Shown piece by piece: positions 1 to 11,778 of a stretch of DNA of 64,000 nucleotides (positions within the stretch are counted from its first letter, which is position 1; every line of letters starts with the position of its first letter). Under the pieces are notes generated by a model. It ran no database searches. It saw only the letters and a program-made list of their open reading frames with translations, and had not been told where the DNA came from. Location of the stretch: positions 23,115,419 to 23,179,418 of the forward strand of contig NC_087070.1 in assembly GCF_963678635.1 (NCBI RefSeq), given 5' to 3'. The translations under genes and the position numbers were made by a program. This stretch comes from Symsagittifera roscoffensis. Its lineage: Eukaryota > Xenacoelomorpha > Acoela > Convolutidae.

Positions 1-589
1 TGTTTTGGTGCAATGATTCAAATGGAACTGTATGAAAAGAACCGGGTTGAGGTGGTCAACTGCATCTTAAGTATGTGTCGACCACTATCCGCTCTCGACT
101 TTGTGGGTCAAACTGGCCGGCCGGCTGTCGACTTTGTGAGAAGACCAATGCCTGCTCTCAAACACTGGTTTAGTTTGGTCCACTTTTGTCTCTAGGTATC
201 GGCCCTCATATCGACCAGGTATCCACCACCGACTATAATTTGAAAATATTAATTGTGTCAAAAAGCGGTCATTTGGTCCACCCGTACAGTAGATGCATAA
301 TTTGGCCACCTCCCCCGGGAATTTCGATGTCGCTCACGAAAAACTTAAAACGTCGGTTTGTTTAAATGAATCAATCATTTGGCTCAGTATTGCTATTCTG
401 TATTGAACAGGCTTATTTAGGCTGGAAAAGCTAGTATTTTATTGAGATAAAGGGATGAAAATTTTTCATTTCAAAAATTTTCAGCTGAATAAATGTCGCT
501 GTTAATTGAACAGTGTCATTGATTCAGCTTTAACCATAAAAAACTGAGTTAATTATTGGATTTAATATTAATAGCATAAGTTTTGACCA
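1..589. other. No gene recognised; left flank of minisatellite
   Basis: No convincing coding sequence is visible. Positions 1-300 contain a short GC-richer stretch with a repeated 'gtcgactttgtg' motif, which resembles the satellite to the right but is not in register with it. Positions about 449-505 (an 'aaagggatga' motif followed by 'aataaatgtcgctgtt') recur at about 6,981-7,032, so this is part of a dispersed repeat. Confidence 0.5.
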
Positions 590-638
590 ACTCGGCTGAA
601 GGAAAAATGTGTTCGACTGTGATCTAGCTTTTTTCGAC

Positions 639-2276
639 GAATTCGACCAAAAAAGAGTGTTCGACTGTGTTTGACTCAAGCGGGTTATATGTCGGCCAAC
701 CTTGCCCAAACTGTCCATATTTCCACCGGCTCGGCTCAGGCAACAACGTGTTCGCTTGTGATTGTCTCAAGCGGGTTATATGTTGGCCAACCTGGCCCAA
801 ACTGTCTATATTTCCTCCGGCTCGGCTGAGGCAATAACGTGTTCGACTGTTATTGTCTCAAGGGTGCTCTGTTTGGACCAACTCGGCCAAAACTGGCTAT
901 ATTTCGTCGACTCGATTGAAAAAAAAATGTGTCCGACTGTTCGATCCAAATGTTTATATTTCAGTCAAGTCGACTCAAACTAGCATTTTTTTGACCAACT
1001 GACCAATAAAAAAAGAAACATGTGAGATTGTTTTTGACTCAAGCGTGTTTTGCTTTGACCGATTCGACCCAAGCTGGACTGTGTTTCTACCGAATCGACT
1101 GAAGCAAAATCGTATTCGAGTGGGATTGACTATATTTGGACCAACTGAATCCAAACTGGCTGTGTCTCGACCAGCCTGACCGAAGCAAAAATGTGTTCAA
1201 CTGTGCTTGACCCAAGCGTGCTTTGTTCCGATTGACCCGACCGAAACTGGCTGTTTCCAGCAACTCGACTGAAGGAGAAATGTTTTCCACTATGTTCAAA
1301 ACAAGTGTGCTATGATTGGACAATCTCGATTCAAGCTGTGTATGTCTCGACCGCCTGCACTGAAGCAAAACTTGTCGACTGTAATCGACTCAAGTCTGCT
1401 ATCTTTCGACAAACTCGAGAAACTGGCTAGGTTTTGACCAATTCGATTGAAAAAAACTGTTTTAAACCGAACGGAAAAACTTTTTTGACTTAACTTGCTC
1501 TGTTTCAACCGACTCAACACAAACTGCTAATGTTTCAACCAAATCAACAAAAGGAAAAATTGTTTCAACGTGTTCTGTCCAAGCGTTCATTGATTCGACT
1601 GACTCTACCAAAGGAGAAAAGTGTTTCAAGGTTTCTGCCCAAGTGTTCTTTGTTTCGATCAACCAGATCCAAACTGGCTCCGTTTCGGCCAACTTGGCTG
1701 CTAGGTTTTGACCGACCTGACCAGAGATTGTTTTGTTTTGACTGTCCCGACCCAAACTGGTTATTTTTTGACCGACTCAACTAAAGAACAAATGTGTTCG
1801 ACTGTTTTCGAACCAAGCGTGCTATACTTCGACAGACTCGACTCAGTCTGGCTTTTTGGACAGACTTGAATCAAGCAAATGTGTGCGACTGTGATCAACC
1901 CAACTTGATGTGTATCGGCAGACTCGACCCAAAATAGCTATGATTTCAACTAATCCAGTGAAGCAAAAATGGTTTCGACGGTGTTTGAACCAAGCGCGCT
2001 ATGTTTCAAATGACATGACTCAAACTGGCTATGTTTTGACAAACCAACCGAGGGAAAAATATGTTTGACTATGTTCGACTCAAGCGTGCTCCTTTTCAAA
2101 TGACTCGACCCAAACTGGTTATATCTCGACAGCCTCGACTGAAACAAAATGTGTGCGATTGTGTTCGACCCAAATGTAATATGTTTTGACTGATAAGACA
2201 GAAAATGGCTATGTTTTGACCAACTCGGCTGAAGCAAAAATTTGTTCGACTGTGATCGACTCAAGCGTACTATTTA
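639..2276. repeat. Higher-order repeat, copy 1 (~1.67 kb)
   Basis: This block of about 19 minisatellite units is repeated almost exactly at 2,311-3,940. The offset is 1,672 bp at the left end and 1,666 bp after a 6-bp length difference near 850/2,515. The few mismatches between the two blocks contrast with the strong divergence between neighbouring units inside each block, so the block was duplicated as a whole and recently. Confidence 0.9.
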
Positions 2277-2310
2277 TTGACAAACTCGACCCAAACTAGC
2301 ATTTTTTGAT

Positions 2311-3940
2311 GAATTCGACCAAAAAAGAGTGTTCGACTGTGTTTGACCCAAGCGGGTTATATGTCGGTCAACCTTGCCCAAACTGTCCATATTTCCACCG
2401 GCTCGGCTCAGGCAACAACGTGTTCGCTTGTGATTGACTCAAGTGGGTTATATGTTGGCCAACCTGGCCCAAACTGTCTATATTTCCACCGGTTCGGCTG
2501 AGGCAACAACGTGTTCGATTGTCTCAAGGGTGCTCTGTCTGGACCAACTCGGCCAAAACTGGCTATATTTCGTCGACTCGATTGAAAAAAAAATGTGTCC
2601 GACTGTTCGATCCAAATGTTTATATTTCAGTCAAGTCGACTCAAACTAGCATTTTTTTGACCAACTGACCAATAAAAAAAGAAACATGTGAGATTGTTTT
2701 TGACTCAAGCGTGTTTTGCTTTGACCGATTCGACCCAAGCTGGACTGTGTTTCTACCGAATCGACTGAAGCAAAATCGTATTCGAGTGGGATTGACTATA
2801 TTTGGACCAACTGAATCCAAACTGGCTGTGTCTCGACCAGCCTGACCGAAGCAAAAATGTGTTCAACTGTGCTTGACCCAAGCGTGCTTTGTTCCGATTG
2901 ACCCGACCGAAACTGGCTGTTTCCAGCAACTCGACTGAAGGAGAAATGTTTTCCACTATGTTCAAAACAAGTGTGCTATGATTGGAAAATCTCGATTCAA
3001 GCTGTGTATGTCTCGACCGCCTGCACTGAAGCAAAACTTGTCGACTGTAATCGACTCAAGTCTGCTATCTTTCGACAAACTCGAGAAACTGGCTAGGTTT
3101 TGACCAATTCGATTGAAAAAAACTGTTTTAAACCGAACGGAAAAACTTTTTTGACTTAACTTGCTCTGTTTCAACCGACTCAACACAAACTGCTAATGTT
3201 TCAACCAAATCAACAAAAGGAAAAATTGTTTCAACGTGTTCTGTCCAAGCGTTCATTGATTCGACTGACTCTACCAAAGGAGAAAAGTGTTTCAAGGTTT
3301 CTGCCCAAGTGTTCTTTGTTTCGATCAACCAGATCCAAACTGGCTCCGTTTCGGCCAACTTGGCTGCTAGGTTTTGACCGACCTGACCAGAGATTGTTTT
3401 GTTTTGACTGTCCCGACCCAAACTGGTTATTTTTTGACCGACTCAACTAAAGAACAAATGTGTTCGACTGTTTTCGAACCAAGCGTGCTATACTTCGACA
3501 GACTCGACTCAGTCTGGCTTTTTGGACAGACTTGAATCAAGCAAATGTGTGCGACTGTGATCAACCCAACTTGATGTGTATCGGCAGACTCGACCCAAAA
3601 TAGCTATGATTTCAACTAATCCAGTGAAGCAAAAATGGTTTCGACGGTGTTTGAACCAAGCGCGCTATGTTTCAAACGACATGACTCAAACTGGCTATGT
3701 TTTGACAAACCAACCGAGGGAAAAATATGTTTGACTATGTTCGACTCAAGCGTGCTCCTTTTCAAATGACTCGACCCAAACTGGTTATATCTCGACAGCC
3801 TCGACTGAAACAAAATGTGTGCGATTGTGTTCGACCCAAATGTAATATGTTTTGACTGATAAGACAGAAAATGGCTATGTTTTGACCAACTCGGCTGAAG
3901 CAAAAATTTGTTCGACTGTGATCGACTCAAGCGTGCTACG
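2311..3940. repeat. Higher-order repeat, copy 2 (~1.67 kb)
   Basis: Second copy of the block at 639-2,276, directly adjacent in the same orientation. Identity stops near 3,940, where the sequence continues with unrelated diverged units of the same satellite. Confidence 0.9.
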
Positions 3941-4440
3941 TCTCAATCGTCTCGACCAAAACTGGCTATGTTTCGACCGACTCGATGAAATAAAATTGTG
4001 TTCGTTTTTGTGTTTGACTCCAGCATATTATATTTCAACCGAATCGATCCAGACTGGCTACGTTTCGACCGTCTCTATTAAATGAAAAGTGTGTTTGACT
4101 GTGTTTCGACTCAAGCGTGCTATGTTTCGACAGATGCCACCCAAACTGGCAATGTTTCGACTGACTCGACTGAAGAAATTATGTGTTTGACTGTGTTCGA
4201 CAGAGCCGTGCTATGTTTCAACCGATTCGACCCAAAGTGGCTATTTTTCGACCGACTCGACTGAAGCAATTTTTGTTCAACTGCATTCGAATCAAGAGTG
4301 CTATGTTTCAACCGACTCGACCCAAGCGGGCTTTCTTCCGACACTTTCGACCCTTATTTTTTTGTTTTGAACCACTTGACTGAAGCAAAATTGTTTTTCA
4401 CTGTGATCGACACAAGCGTGCTTGGCTTCGAACGAATCCC

Positions 4441-5510
4441 GGGTGATTCGATATTCGAAGTGTTTTTTTTTTACCTGAAAGCAAAAGTTCATCTGAAAAC
4501 ATTAGATATTAGATGGAGTCAAGTGAGGTCTATATAACAAGTCGGTCATATTAAGATACTTTCATTCGTGGGTTGAACTACGTAAATTATTCACGAATGT
4601 CACCTAATATCAAAAAATTGGTTTCTATATACTTTTTGCACAAGTTGTTTGTCGAATTTTGCTATTTATAGATTGCTGTTTACAGTTTTGGTTGAGTTAC
4701 TTCAAATGTTTGCTGACTATCCTGTGTAAAATACTGTGCCAAAATGTCCCAAGACAATTATAATGGTCGAATGACATTCGTGGTACTTGCACAGCAACCG
4801 GAAGGTCTTGTAAAATGTATATGTAAATTTTTCAATTACAACAATTATTCACGGTTAATCTCAGAAAGTTATAACGCTTCATAGCTTTATCAAAATAAAA
4901 TTGCCCTCAATGTAGTGACAGTACCTGTTGTTTCTCGTTTTCTAGTAAATAGTTTTTCAAATTCAAATGTTAGGATTGCCTGAACTAATCTTTTACCTGT
5001 AGATGCTCAAAAATCACAAATGATTAAAACTTGACTTCGCCATTTATCTCAAAATGCTCCTTAACTTAATTTTGAACCGAAAAGTAATATAGCTTCAAAA
5101 GGAGATGTCAACTTTCATGCAATTTATATCGTAACTTCAGTCCAACGTACAGTCTTGAGATTAATAATTAAAGCTACTTTACAGGTGTTTTCCAGGCGAC
5201 CACTAATTTCACGTGGAATGGACAATTAATTATTAAATCTCGAACCATTCCTTCCATACTAGTTTTCAAATCTCCAAATCTGTATTTATACATCCGCTGC
5301 ATAAAGAACCACAAAAATTTACAGTTTTTGATATTGTTAGCCAATTTATTCGTTTCACGTTTTTCATTCACCTGTTTCATAAAGATTGTTTTGCAGTTTC
5401 ACTGAAGTTTTTTTAACAATTTTTTGGTAGCAAATTTGTCTTCAAGTAAAGCCAGTTTTTTTGTTGTAAAAATCCTATAATAAATTCAAATCTACATAGA
5501 TTAGCCTACA
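4441..5510. other. Intergenic, AT-rich; upstream of the 5,511 gene
   Basis: No gene, RNA or clear repeat recognised. The stretch is AT-rich, and the promoter of the downstream gene is expected in its last few hundred bases. I see no motif strong enough to place it. Confidence 0.4.
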
Positions 5511-8500
5511 ATGTTCTCTCTAGAAGGAGTTCTAAGATGCGGGGTTGTATTTTTCCCGACTGTCGTTTTGACACTGCTTCAATGTGGGCTGAACGAGGGC
5601 CACCTGTTCTGCAACAAGGACAGGTGGGTGTACAGTGTGCGGGCGGAGGACCAGATGGCCATCAGTGGCTACCAGGTGGGGGACATACTCAGATCCCCAG
5701 ACACTCTGGCCAGCTGCTCCACCAAGTGCCAGGTAAAAAAACTCAGCTCCTACCCCCCCCCCCCCCCCCACCACCCACCTACCTTCCTTGAGCTTCAAAC
5801 TTATGCTGTAATCAATGGCTTTGCAAGGCTAAATGTGAAGCTCAAAAATGCTTTACATGACTTGAATAACCCGTATGTCAATTTAACCTCGTATGTGACT
5901 AACCCGCCCCCCCTTAATCCGCCCCTGATAACGTAAAAACTCAACAGCGCTTCTGCGGAAGGAACTGGACAGTTTGTCTGTTGGTCCTTTCCTTTGTGAC
6001 TGAAGGTTTGATCCTTTGTGAGCTAAAAAGTAAAAGCTGACCCTTCTTAGATGAACGAGGACTGTGAGACATTTGCCTTCGACCAGGAGGAGTTCAAGTG
6101 TCAGCTGATTGACCAGCCGGTGCTACAAGACAACGACATAGTCTCCCATCTGGCTACTAGCGAAGCCGAGTTAGTGATAGCCATGCATTTTCTAGGTTTC
6201 TATTTTTACCACAGATTTTACCCTGTAAAGTTTGGTCGTAATTTTCACTAAGTTTTCAAATTTTACAGGTTTCCATGATACTTTTTTGTTAATGTTTATC
6301 AGTCACGAATAACTTATTTTCACGCCCCATTTTTTGCGCATTTTGCTTAAAAAAAACCTTGTGAACACCCCTTTTAATTGATGAAATTTTATTTATACAT
6401 GAAAAGGAGGGTGAAAAAGCCATAAGTCAATTATTCGTGTCGTGCAATAGCACGTTAGATCAAAAAAATATTTGTCAAACTATTCGGCTAGTCTAGACTA
6501 ACATGTTTATAAGAAAATTTTTGAAACAGTTTATAGTTATAGAAAACTGTTTACCTGCCTTCTCCCATTCCAAATCTACCAAAATCAACCCCCTGCCTTA
6601 CTGCAGATCTGCTTACTAAAACAGTCAATTTTGTTTCAGGAAAATACATGAAGTAATAGGTTAACATAACTCCGCTAAAATGTAGTATATATCGAAACCA
6701 CACAAAATTTGTTTCTATTTTTTTTAGATCCTTAACTTTACTTTTTAAAAGGGAGATGGAATGGGAGTTTTTAAGCATAACCTAGATTATTAGCCGAACA
6801 ATTTGGGAAATACTTTTACTGATCTAACGTGTTATTGCACGACACAAAGAATTGACTTAAAGCCTCTTTCATCCTCCTTCTTACGAACAGATAAAATTTT
6901 GTCAATTAAAAGGTGTGTTCACAAGTTTTTTTCAACAAAAAACTGGTATTTTAACTAGAGCTGGTATATTATTGACATTAAAGGGATGATAACTTACTTT
7001 TAAAATTTTAAGCTGAATAAATGTCGCTGTTTCCATAAACTGTGTTAAATATTGTATTTAATAGTATGTCAATCAAAAAATTTTGAAAAATGGTAACTTC
7101 AAAATTCATGCAACTTGTTAATAAAACAAGACTGCTCATATCAGGGCGAAGCCTTGAATGTTCCGAATGCTTTTGAAGGTCTATGAAGCAGAAATAACAT
7201 GAAATTAATTTAAATGGAATTTAAAAAAGTAAATTTCTTTTAGTTTGTGATTTTTTTTGTTAATCATCCCCCACACGCCATATAAAAAACAAACAAAGTG
7301 ATAGATTTCGCTCCTAGTAACAAATCAAGTATAGCAAATTGGCTTTCTTCAATCAATTTGGAACGATTTCTAAGACGGATTGAATCTCCGCTTACGCGCT
7401 AATAGCGCCGCAAAATATATCGCGCGTTAATTGTCCCAAATTGACCAAAAAGGCCATCTTTAAACCCACATAACTTTACGAAAAATGATGACAGGCAAAT
7501 TTCTTTTTTTTTCAATTTTAAGCCCAGGAATGGCCAGTTAAAAAGTTGAAATTTATCTGAAGAAAAAAAAACCCACCCCGAGCACAAATATATCGTTACT
7601 TTCGTTACGAGAGTCAGAACAAAATGGATGTACTACATTTTGGTTCCCATTCTTATCACCCCCTTTTTTAAAACCCTTTTTCTTAACCCCCTCTAATATA
7701 ACCCCAGAACTATATAACCCCACTACAATTGACACTTTTTTAATACCAATTGTTAGATCAAAGCAAAAACTTACTTGAAAGGAATTCGGAATCATAGCGT
7801 CGCTAAACATCAAAGGTTTAATTGCAAACATTTTTGCGACACAATACGAAATAACATGCAAGCTGCTATGAGCGGTTTAGAATTGAACAGAAATGAACTT
7901 GCCGATAGTCTAGACTTTGATATGACTTTGAAAACCATTCAGATCGGCATGGTTAAAATTATTAATCAAAAATGATTAGATTTCTCCAAAATTGAACTTG
8001 ATCTTGAAAATAATCTTGCTAATAATAGATTAATTGGCTAAATTTAAATGAAATATGGAATGAAAACTGGTTGTGACTAAAACTTTGATTGATCTAATCT
8101 AAGTTCTTTCATTTCGCGATCGTTTTAAAGTAAAACTTAACTAATTTTTCAAAGCATCTAAAGTTTGACAATTTTTTTTTGAATTTTCGACACACAACGC
8201 AATGTCTAGTGGATTTGCTAGCCCCTAATCTCAACCTAGCGTCCCACCAAAGGAGCGATTGTTCCGGGATTAAATTGCTAGAGACAGTACTTTTCAAATG
8301 CGAGTCAAGTCAATGCGTTTTTTTTACGTCTACGGTCGCAAAATTACTCTCGCTCAGGTCCTTTATACTTTTAAAATTTATTCGAGCATCAAGTTTTCCC
8401 GTAGATATGCCGTGATTATGCTCACCCCTCGTTTGAATAAAGTTTTTGCCCTCTGTAGTTGCTGTTGCTCAGCATTTATGAGTCTGGTATTTTGAGCAGT

Positions 8501-10529
8501 TCCAGTTAGTAGTGGTTTTGTTCTTACGTTTAAGGTAATACTCGTGGCCTGATACCACCAAAATTTGTTTGTCTTTGGAGGATAAAGTAAATTAGAAAGA
8601 CGCTTCAAACATTTTAGCTCAATGAATAGTAAATCAATCGTTCAAGTGTATGGCAGTATGATTTTATGCACGTTTTTTAAAACTGTTGAGTTGCTTTCAA
8701 TTAGCATCATAAGGTTATCTCTGTTTTAAACGTGTGAATGAGGGATTATTTCTCTAACTAAACCAAAGGCAATTGTTTTTGAGATGCTAGAGGCATCAAG
8801 TGAGTTAAGACTAGCTTTTCAGGCCTCAATTAGTACACCTAATTGGAATACTCCTGTACTTATAAAAAGAACCTAATTTGAAACAATTTAACAGTATTAA
8901 AAGGGGGTTAAATTGTTGTGGGATTATCTTGTTATGGGATTATAAATAAAGGGGTGTAAAAATTGGGGGTTAAATAACGTGGGTTTAAAGAGTGAGACAC
9001 CCTACATTTTAGCGGGACTATAAGAAACATGTCTGAAACAATTTTTACTTTAGAAAACTGTTTACCTGCCTTCTCTCACTTAAAATCCACCAAAATCAAC
9101 CTTCTGCACTACTGTAAATGCGGCTTGCTAAAACAGCGCTCGCTTGTCCCCTTTGTTTCAGAAAATACTTGAAATAATAGCTTATCATAACTCCGCTAAA
9201 ATGTAATATCCAAAAAACAAAATTATGTTTCTATTTCTTAAGATTCTTAAGATTACTTTTTAACTTGAGAAATTGATATATTAAACATGTTCGCTTCACT
9301 TTCCAGGGGCTACCGAGTGTTCCAGCCGGACTGCGGGGATGGGACCAAGGGGGGCTGGTGGCTGCTGTTCAAAGCGGGCAGGGGCACTGGCAGACACTTC
9401 TTCGCTGACTTCGACACTGATGGAGCCATCAACACAGCACTGGACGTAATCCAGGTACACCAATTAGGGACCACGAGAACAACCCCCCAACTCTCTAAAC
9501 TGATCAAACTAAAAGAAAATGGTAACACTAAGCCAAAACATACAAAAGCTAAACTTGATTGACTGGAAAAAAAACAGCTTGTATATAAGAGAGCGAGCTC
9601 CTCCCTTTCTTGATGGGATACTGTTCACGTGGTTGTAAAATTAGTCACAACTTTGCAGGCAAATTTGATTTTTTTCTTAATAAATTGATACACGAGGAGA
9701 AGAATAAAGCAATGAGTGGATTCATTGTTTTTGTGAGCAGAGTTTTGAAATTTTTTCTCAAATTTCGTTTACCAAAATTTTTTCCAAGCATATTTGTTCA
9801 AGGCGAATATCTTAGATCTAACAGTTCTTGTAAATCCTCTTTTGATATCAAAAACAACAGGTGAAGGATGTCAAGAACAAAGCACTATTCCACCACGCAG
9901 ACTTGGACACCTGGGGAACTGACGATCCTCTCAAGTTCGTGGACGTCGAACTGCGACTCTACGACAACCTCGGAGGCGAGATCTTCGCACTTCGCTTCGA
10001 TGCCGTCGGACACGACAAACACGACTTCTTCTCGTTGGACAACCTAGTGTACCACCCGTGGACAGATGATCCGATTACTCTCGCAACCATGTTTTATGAG
10101 GAGCGAGAGAATGTTCTGAACGGCGATCCAGCAAACGTGAACGGAACTTTTGGAATAACCGGTATAAAATCAGTTTAAGTATGAAAACTTGAAATTTCAT
10201 ATCATATCAACACACTGCTGAAGCTTTTTGGCAACCTTTATGACTAGCTTTAAATTCCTAATTGTGATCAATTTTGTAATTTTTTTTCGAAGTACATTGG
10301 AATCGACTTTTTGCCTCTGATTGTTTCTTTTACCTTTGACATTTCAGACGGAGCGCAGGGAGGTTGGATGTTGGTTCTGGAAAACAAACCCGCTTGGAGC
10401 ATAGTTCAGATCCAGCCGCCCGCAATCCTCTACGCGAAGCCAGGCAGTACCAAGGTCACCAATTGGGCCGAGGCTCTGATCGATGGAACTGCAGAAGTTG
10501 CCGCTACATTTGCCATCTTCGTCCGATGA
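5511..10529 (+). CDS. Predicted secreted protein with PAN/apple-like cysteine region, five exons
   Basis: Five exons can be joined by GT-AG introns with matching phases: 5,511-5,732, 6,051-6,169, 9,307-9,454, 9,861-10,161 and 10,348-10,529. They total 972 nt, giving 323 residues plus stop. The N-terminus has a hydrophobic signal-like stretch (GVVFFPTVVLTLLQC, about residues 11-25). Exons 1-2 are cysteine-containing (SCSTKC, then EDCETFAFDQEEFKC), in the style of a PAN/apple domain. Exons 3-5 encode a domain I do not recognise, with two GGW-x-L motifs (GGWWLLFK and GGWMLVLEN); this recalls the start of fibrinogen-related domains, but the rest does not match. I infer an extracellular binding role. 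The base composition of the exons is clearly higher in GC than the introns, which supports the model. The donor of intron 2 (gttagt) is the weakest call. No neighbouring gene suggests a pathway. Confidence 0.75.
5733..6050 (+). other. Intron 1 with poly-C/polypyrimidine run
   Basis: Phase-0 intron with donor gtaaaa and acceptor cttcttag. It contains a run of about 17 cytosines near 5,753-5,769, followed by CCACC words. The run is likely to be length-polymorphic and error-prone in sequencing. Confidence 0.7.
6340..6945. mobile_element. Fold-back (MITE-like) element in intron 2
   Basis: Inverted arms of about 150-165 bp lie at about 6,340-6,505 and 6,785-6,945. Both arms carry the sequence around 'cttgtgaacac', 'cgtgtcgtgcaata' and 'acgttagatca', with matching order in opposite orientation and perhaps 80 percent identity by eye. 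No transposase is present, so it would be non-autonomous. The 280-bp spacer has a relative elsewhere in the same intron (about 9,010-9,270). Confidence 0.7.
7126..7630 (-). mobile_element. Hairpin-ended non-coding repeat, copy 1 (reverse)
   Basis: Reverse-oriented relative of the elements at 15,808-16,345 and 17,155-17,690. It shares the AT-rich body, the 'acgcgtaagcgga'-type GC island, the 'gtgtgggg' word and both ends. The ends are diverged: the 5' end hairpin reads ctctcg-taa-cgaaag and the 3' hairpin has a mismatch. It has no coding capacity. Confidence 0.75.
7631..9306. other. Remainder of intron 2; C/G-rich terminal sequences
   Basis: No gene recognised. About 7,640-7,735 is rich in 'taaccccc' words, and about 8,900-8,990 is rich in the complementary 'gggggtta' words, so the two may be weak terminal inverted repeats of an old element of about 1.35 kb. 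Positions 9,010-9,270 are a diverged copy of 6,500-6,770. Confidence 0.3.
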
Positions 10530-11257
10530 TTATATAAACTGAGTGTGAAAATTGTGAAAAAGCAAACCGAAAGGCAAATGACAAGAAGCTGTGTGATACA
10601 AGTTTTGTTATAACCTGTCAAAATATATTTTAAAATGATCCGAAACTTCTGTAATAGTTTCAAAAGTATGTACTGGTTTGTATACCGGCTCTTTTGACTG
10701 GCATTTGTAAGAAAAATCAATCTCCAGCGTAGATGATGTATCTGGCACTTACTATTTAAGCTTTTCTAAGCATACCAAAATTTAGTCGCCTAATTTAGCC
10801 CCGAAGTCCGAGAAAATCAGTCGAGTACCTCATTCGCGGATAAATTTTCATCGGTAGCGCTGGGCGCGCGGATAGTTTTTCCTGAGACACCGACGCCGGT
10901 CGCTGCCACATCTCTTCGGTCTGGAGAGTTTGAAAATGCAAATTTTGGTAGCGGCGGAAGGAGATTAACAAATATTGGTCGCGACAGTATAAAAATACCA
11001 AATGTGGTTGCGATAGTCTAATCATAAGGCCACAACCTCGGCCGTGGAACTTCCAATGTGTAAAATTGTCTGTCCAATGAGAAAATAGGGGGGCGGCTGG
11101 CTTAGACAAAAACAAGACTGATGGTGTATCAGTTCAAATTCTGAATGTCCCAAAAATTTGAGTTCCTTATTAAAAACGCTTGATACACACGCAACTTTCT
11201 ATTTGAATTTGAATTTAGATACAGTTTAGAGAACAATAATGAACTAATAAAGCATCA
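10530..11257. other. 3' flank of the secreted-protein gene; no gene seen
   Basis: The sequence is AT-rich with one GC-richer patch at about 10,800-11,090, whose open frame on the minus strand has no recognisable features. I see no polyadenylation signal close to the stop codon that I would trust. Confidence 0.3.
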
Positions 11258-11312
11258 GGGTTACTGTACGGGCAGTACAGTCCAACTGGCAGTAACCCGA
11301 GGGAAACCTCGG
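11258..11312. other. Cluster of perfect short hairpins, RNA-like
   Basis: GGGTTACTG at 11,258-11,266 pairs with CAGTAACCC at 11,290-11,298. Inside it, ACTGTAC pairs with GTACAGT as an alternative stem. Directly after, CCGAGG (11,297-11,302) pairs perfectly with CCTCGG (11,307-11,312) across a GAAA tetraloop. The cluster is compact and strikingly GC-rich for its surroundings. It matches no RNA family I recognise; the end of a mobile element is an equally good explanation. Confidence 0.4.
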
Positions 11313-11778
11313 TAAATAAGTGAAGGCAAAAACAGAGTTATTAGAGTTGCACCCTTGGATACCACATATAATCATTCTATTAGCATGTCAAAAAGCAATC
11401 GATTGTCATTCAGGTATATATTTTTTTAAGTTTTACGAAAAAATCTTTCTTTTGCTTGTCAGAATATTCGTTAACATTGAGCGGTTACAAATCGTTTGAC
11501 AACAAAAAGTTGAAACATTTCAGAGTTTTGTAAGACACCGAATTTTGAGCTAATTTTGTTTTTCTTAAAGGTAGTGACAAACATCCTAAATTACCCCTGA
11601 GCGTGAGTCTACCCATCTTTCTTGATTGAAGATTTAAAAAGTTTAAGGGGGACACTTTTAAGAACTGAAACATTGCCTCAGAACATGATTGGCTGATGAA
11701 CATTTCATACACATTTTGCAGCTGATATTTTGAAAAATACACGGATACATGATCATACTTACGAAGGAAAAAAGTGGT

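Larger units (their letters stand above)
590..4440. repeat. Degenerate ~86-92 bp minisatellite array
   Basis: The stretch is built from diverged units about 86-92 bp long. Each has the same order of short words: 'gttcgactgtg', 'gactcaagcgtgcta', 'gtttcgaccgactcgac', 'ccaaactggctatg' and 'gactgaagcaaaaat'. The unit itself contains two related halves ending in 'cgactcgac'. The many small open frames on both strands follow from the repeat composition and show no protein features. Divergence between neighbouring units is high, so the array is old. Confidence 0.9.

Noticed and set aside
762-4344. Many 60-105-codon open frames on both strands
   Set aside because: They lie inside the minisatellite, repeat with its period and have biased low-complexity composition. 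Openness follows from the repeat words and not from coding.
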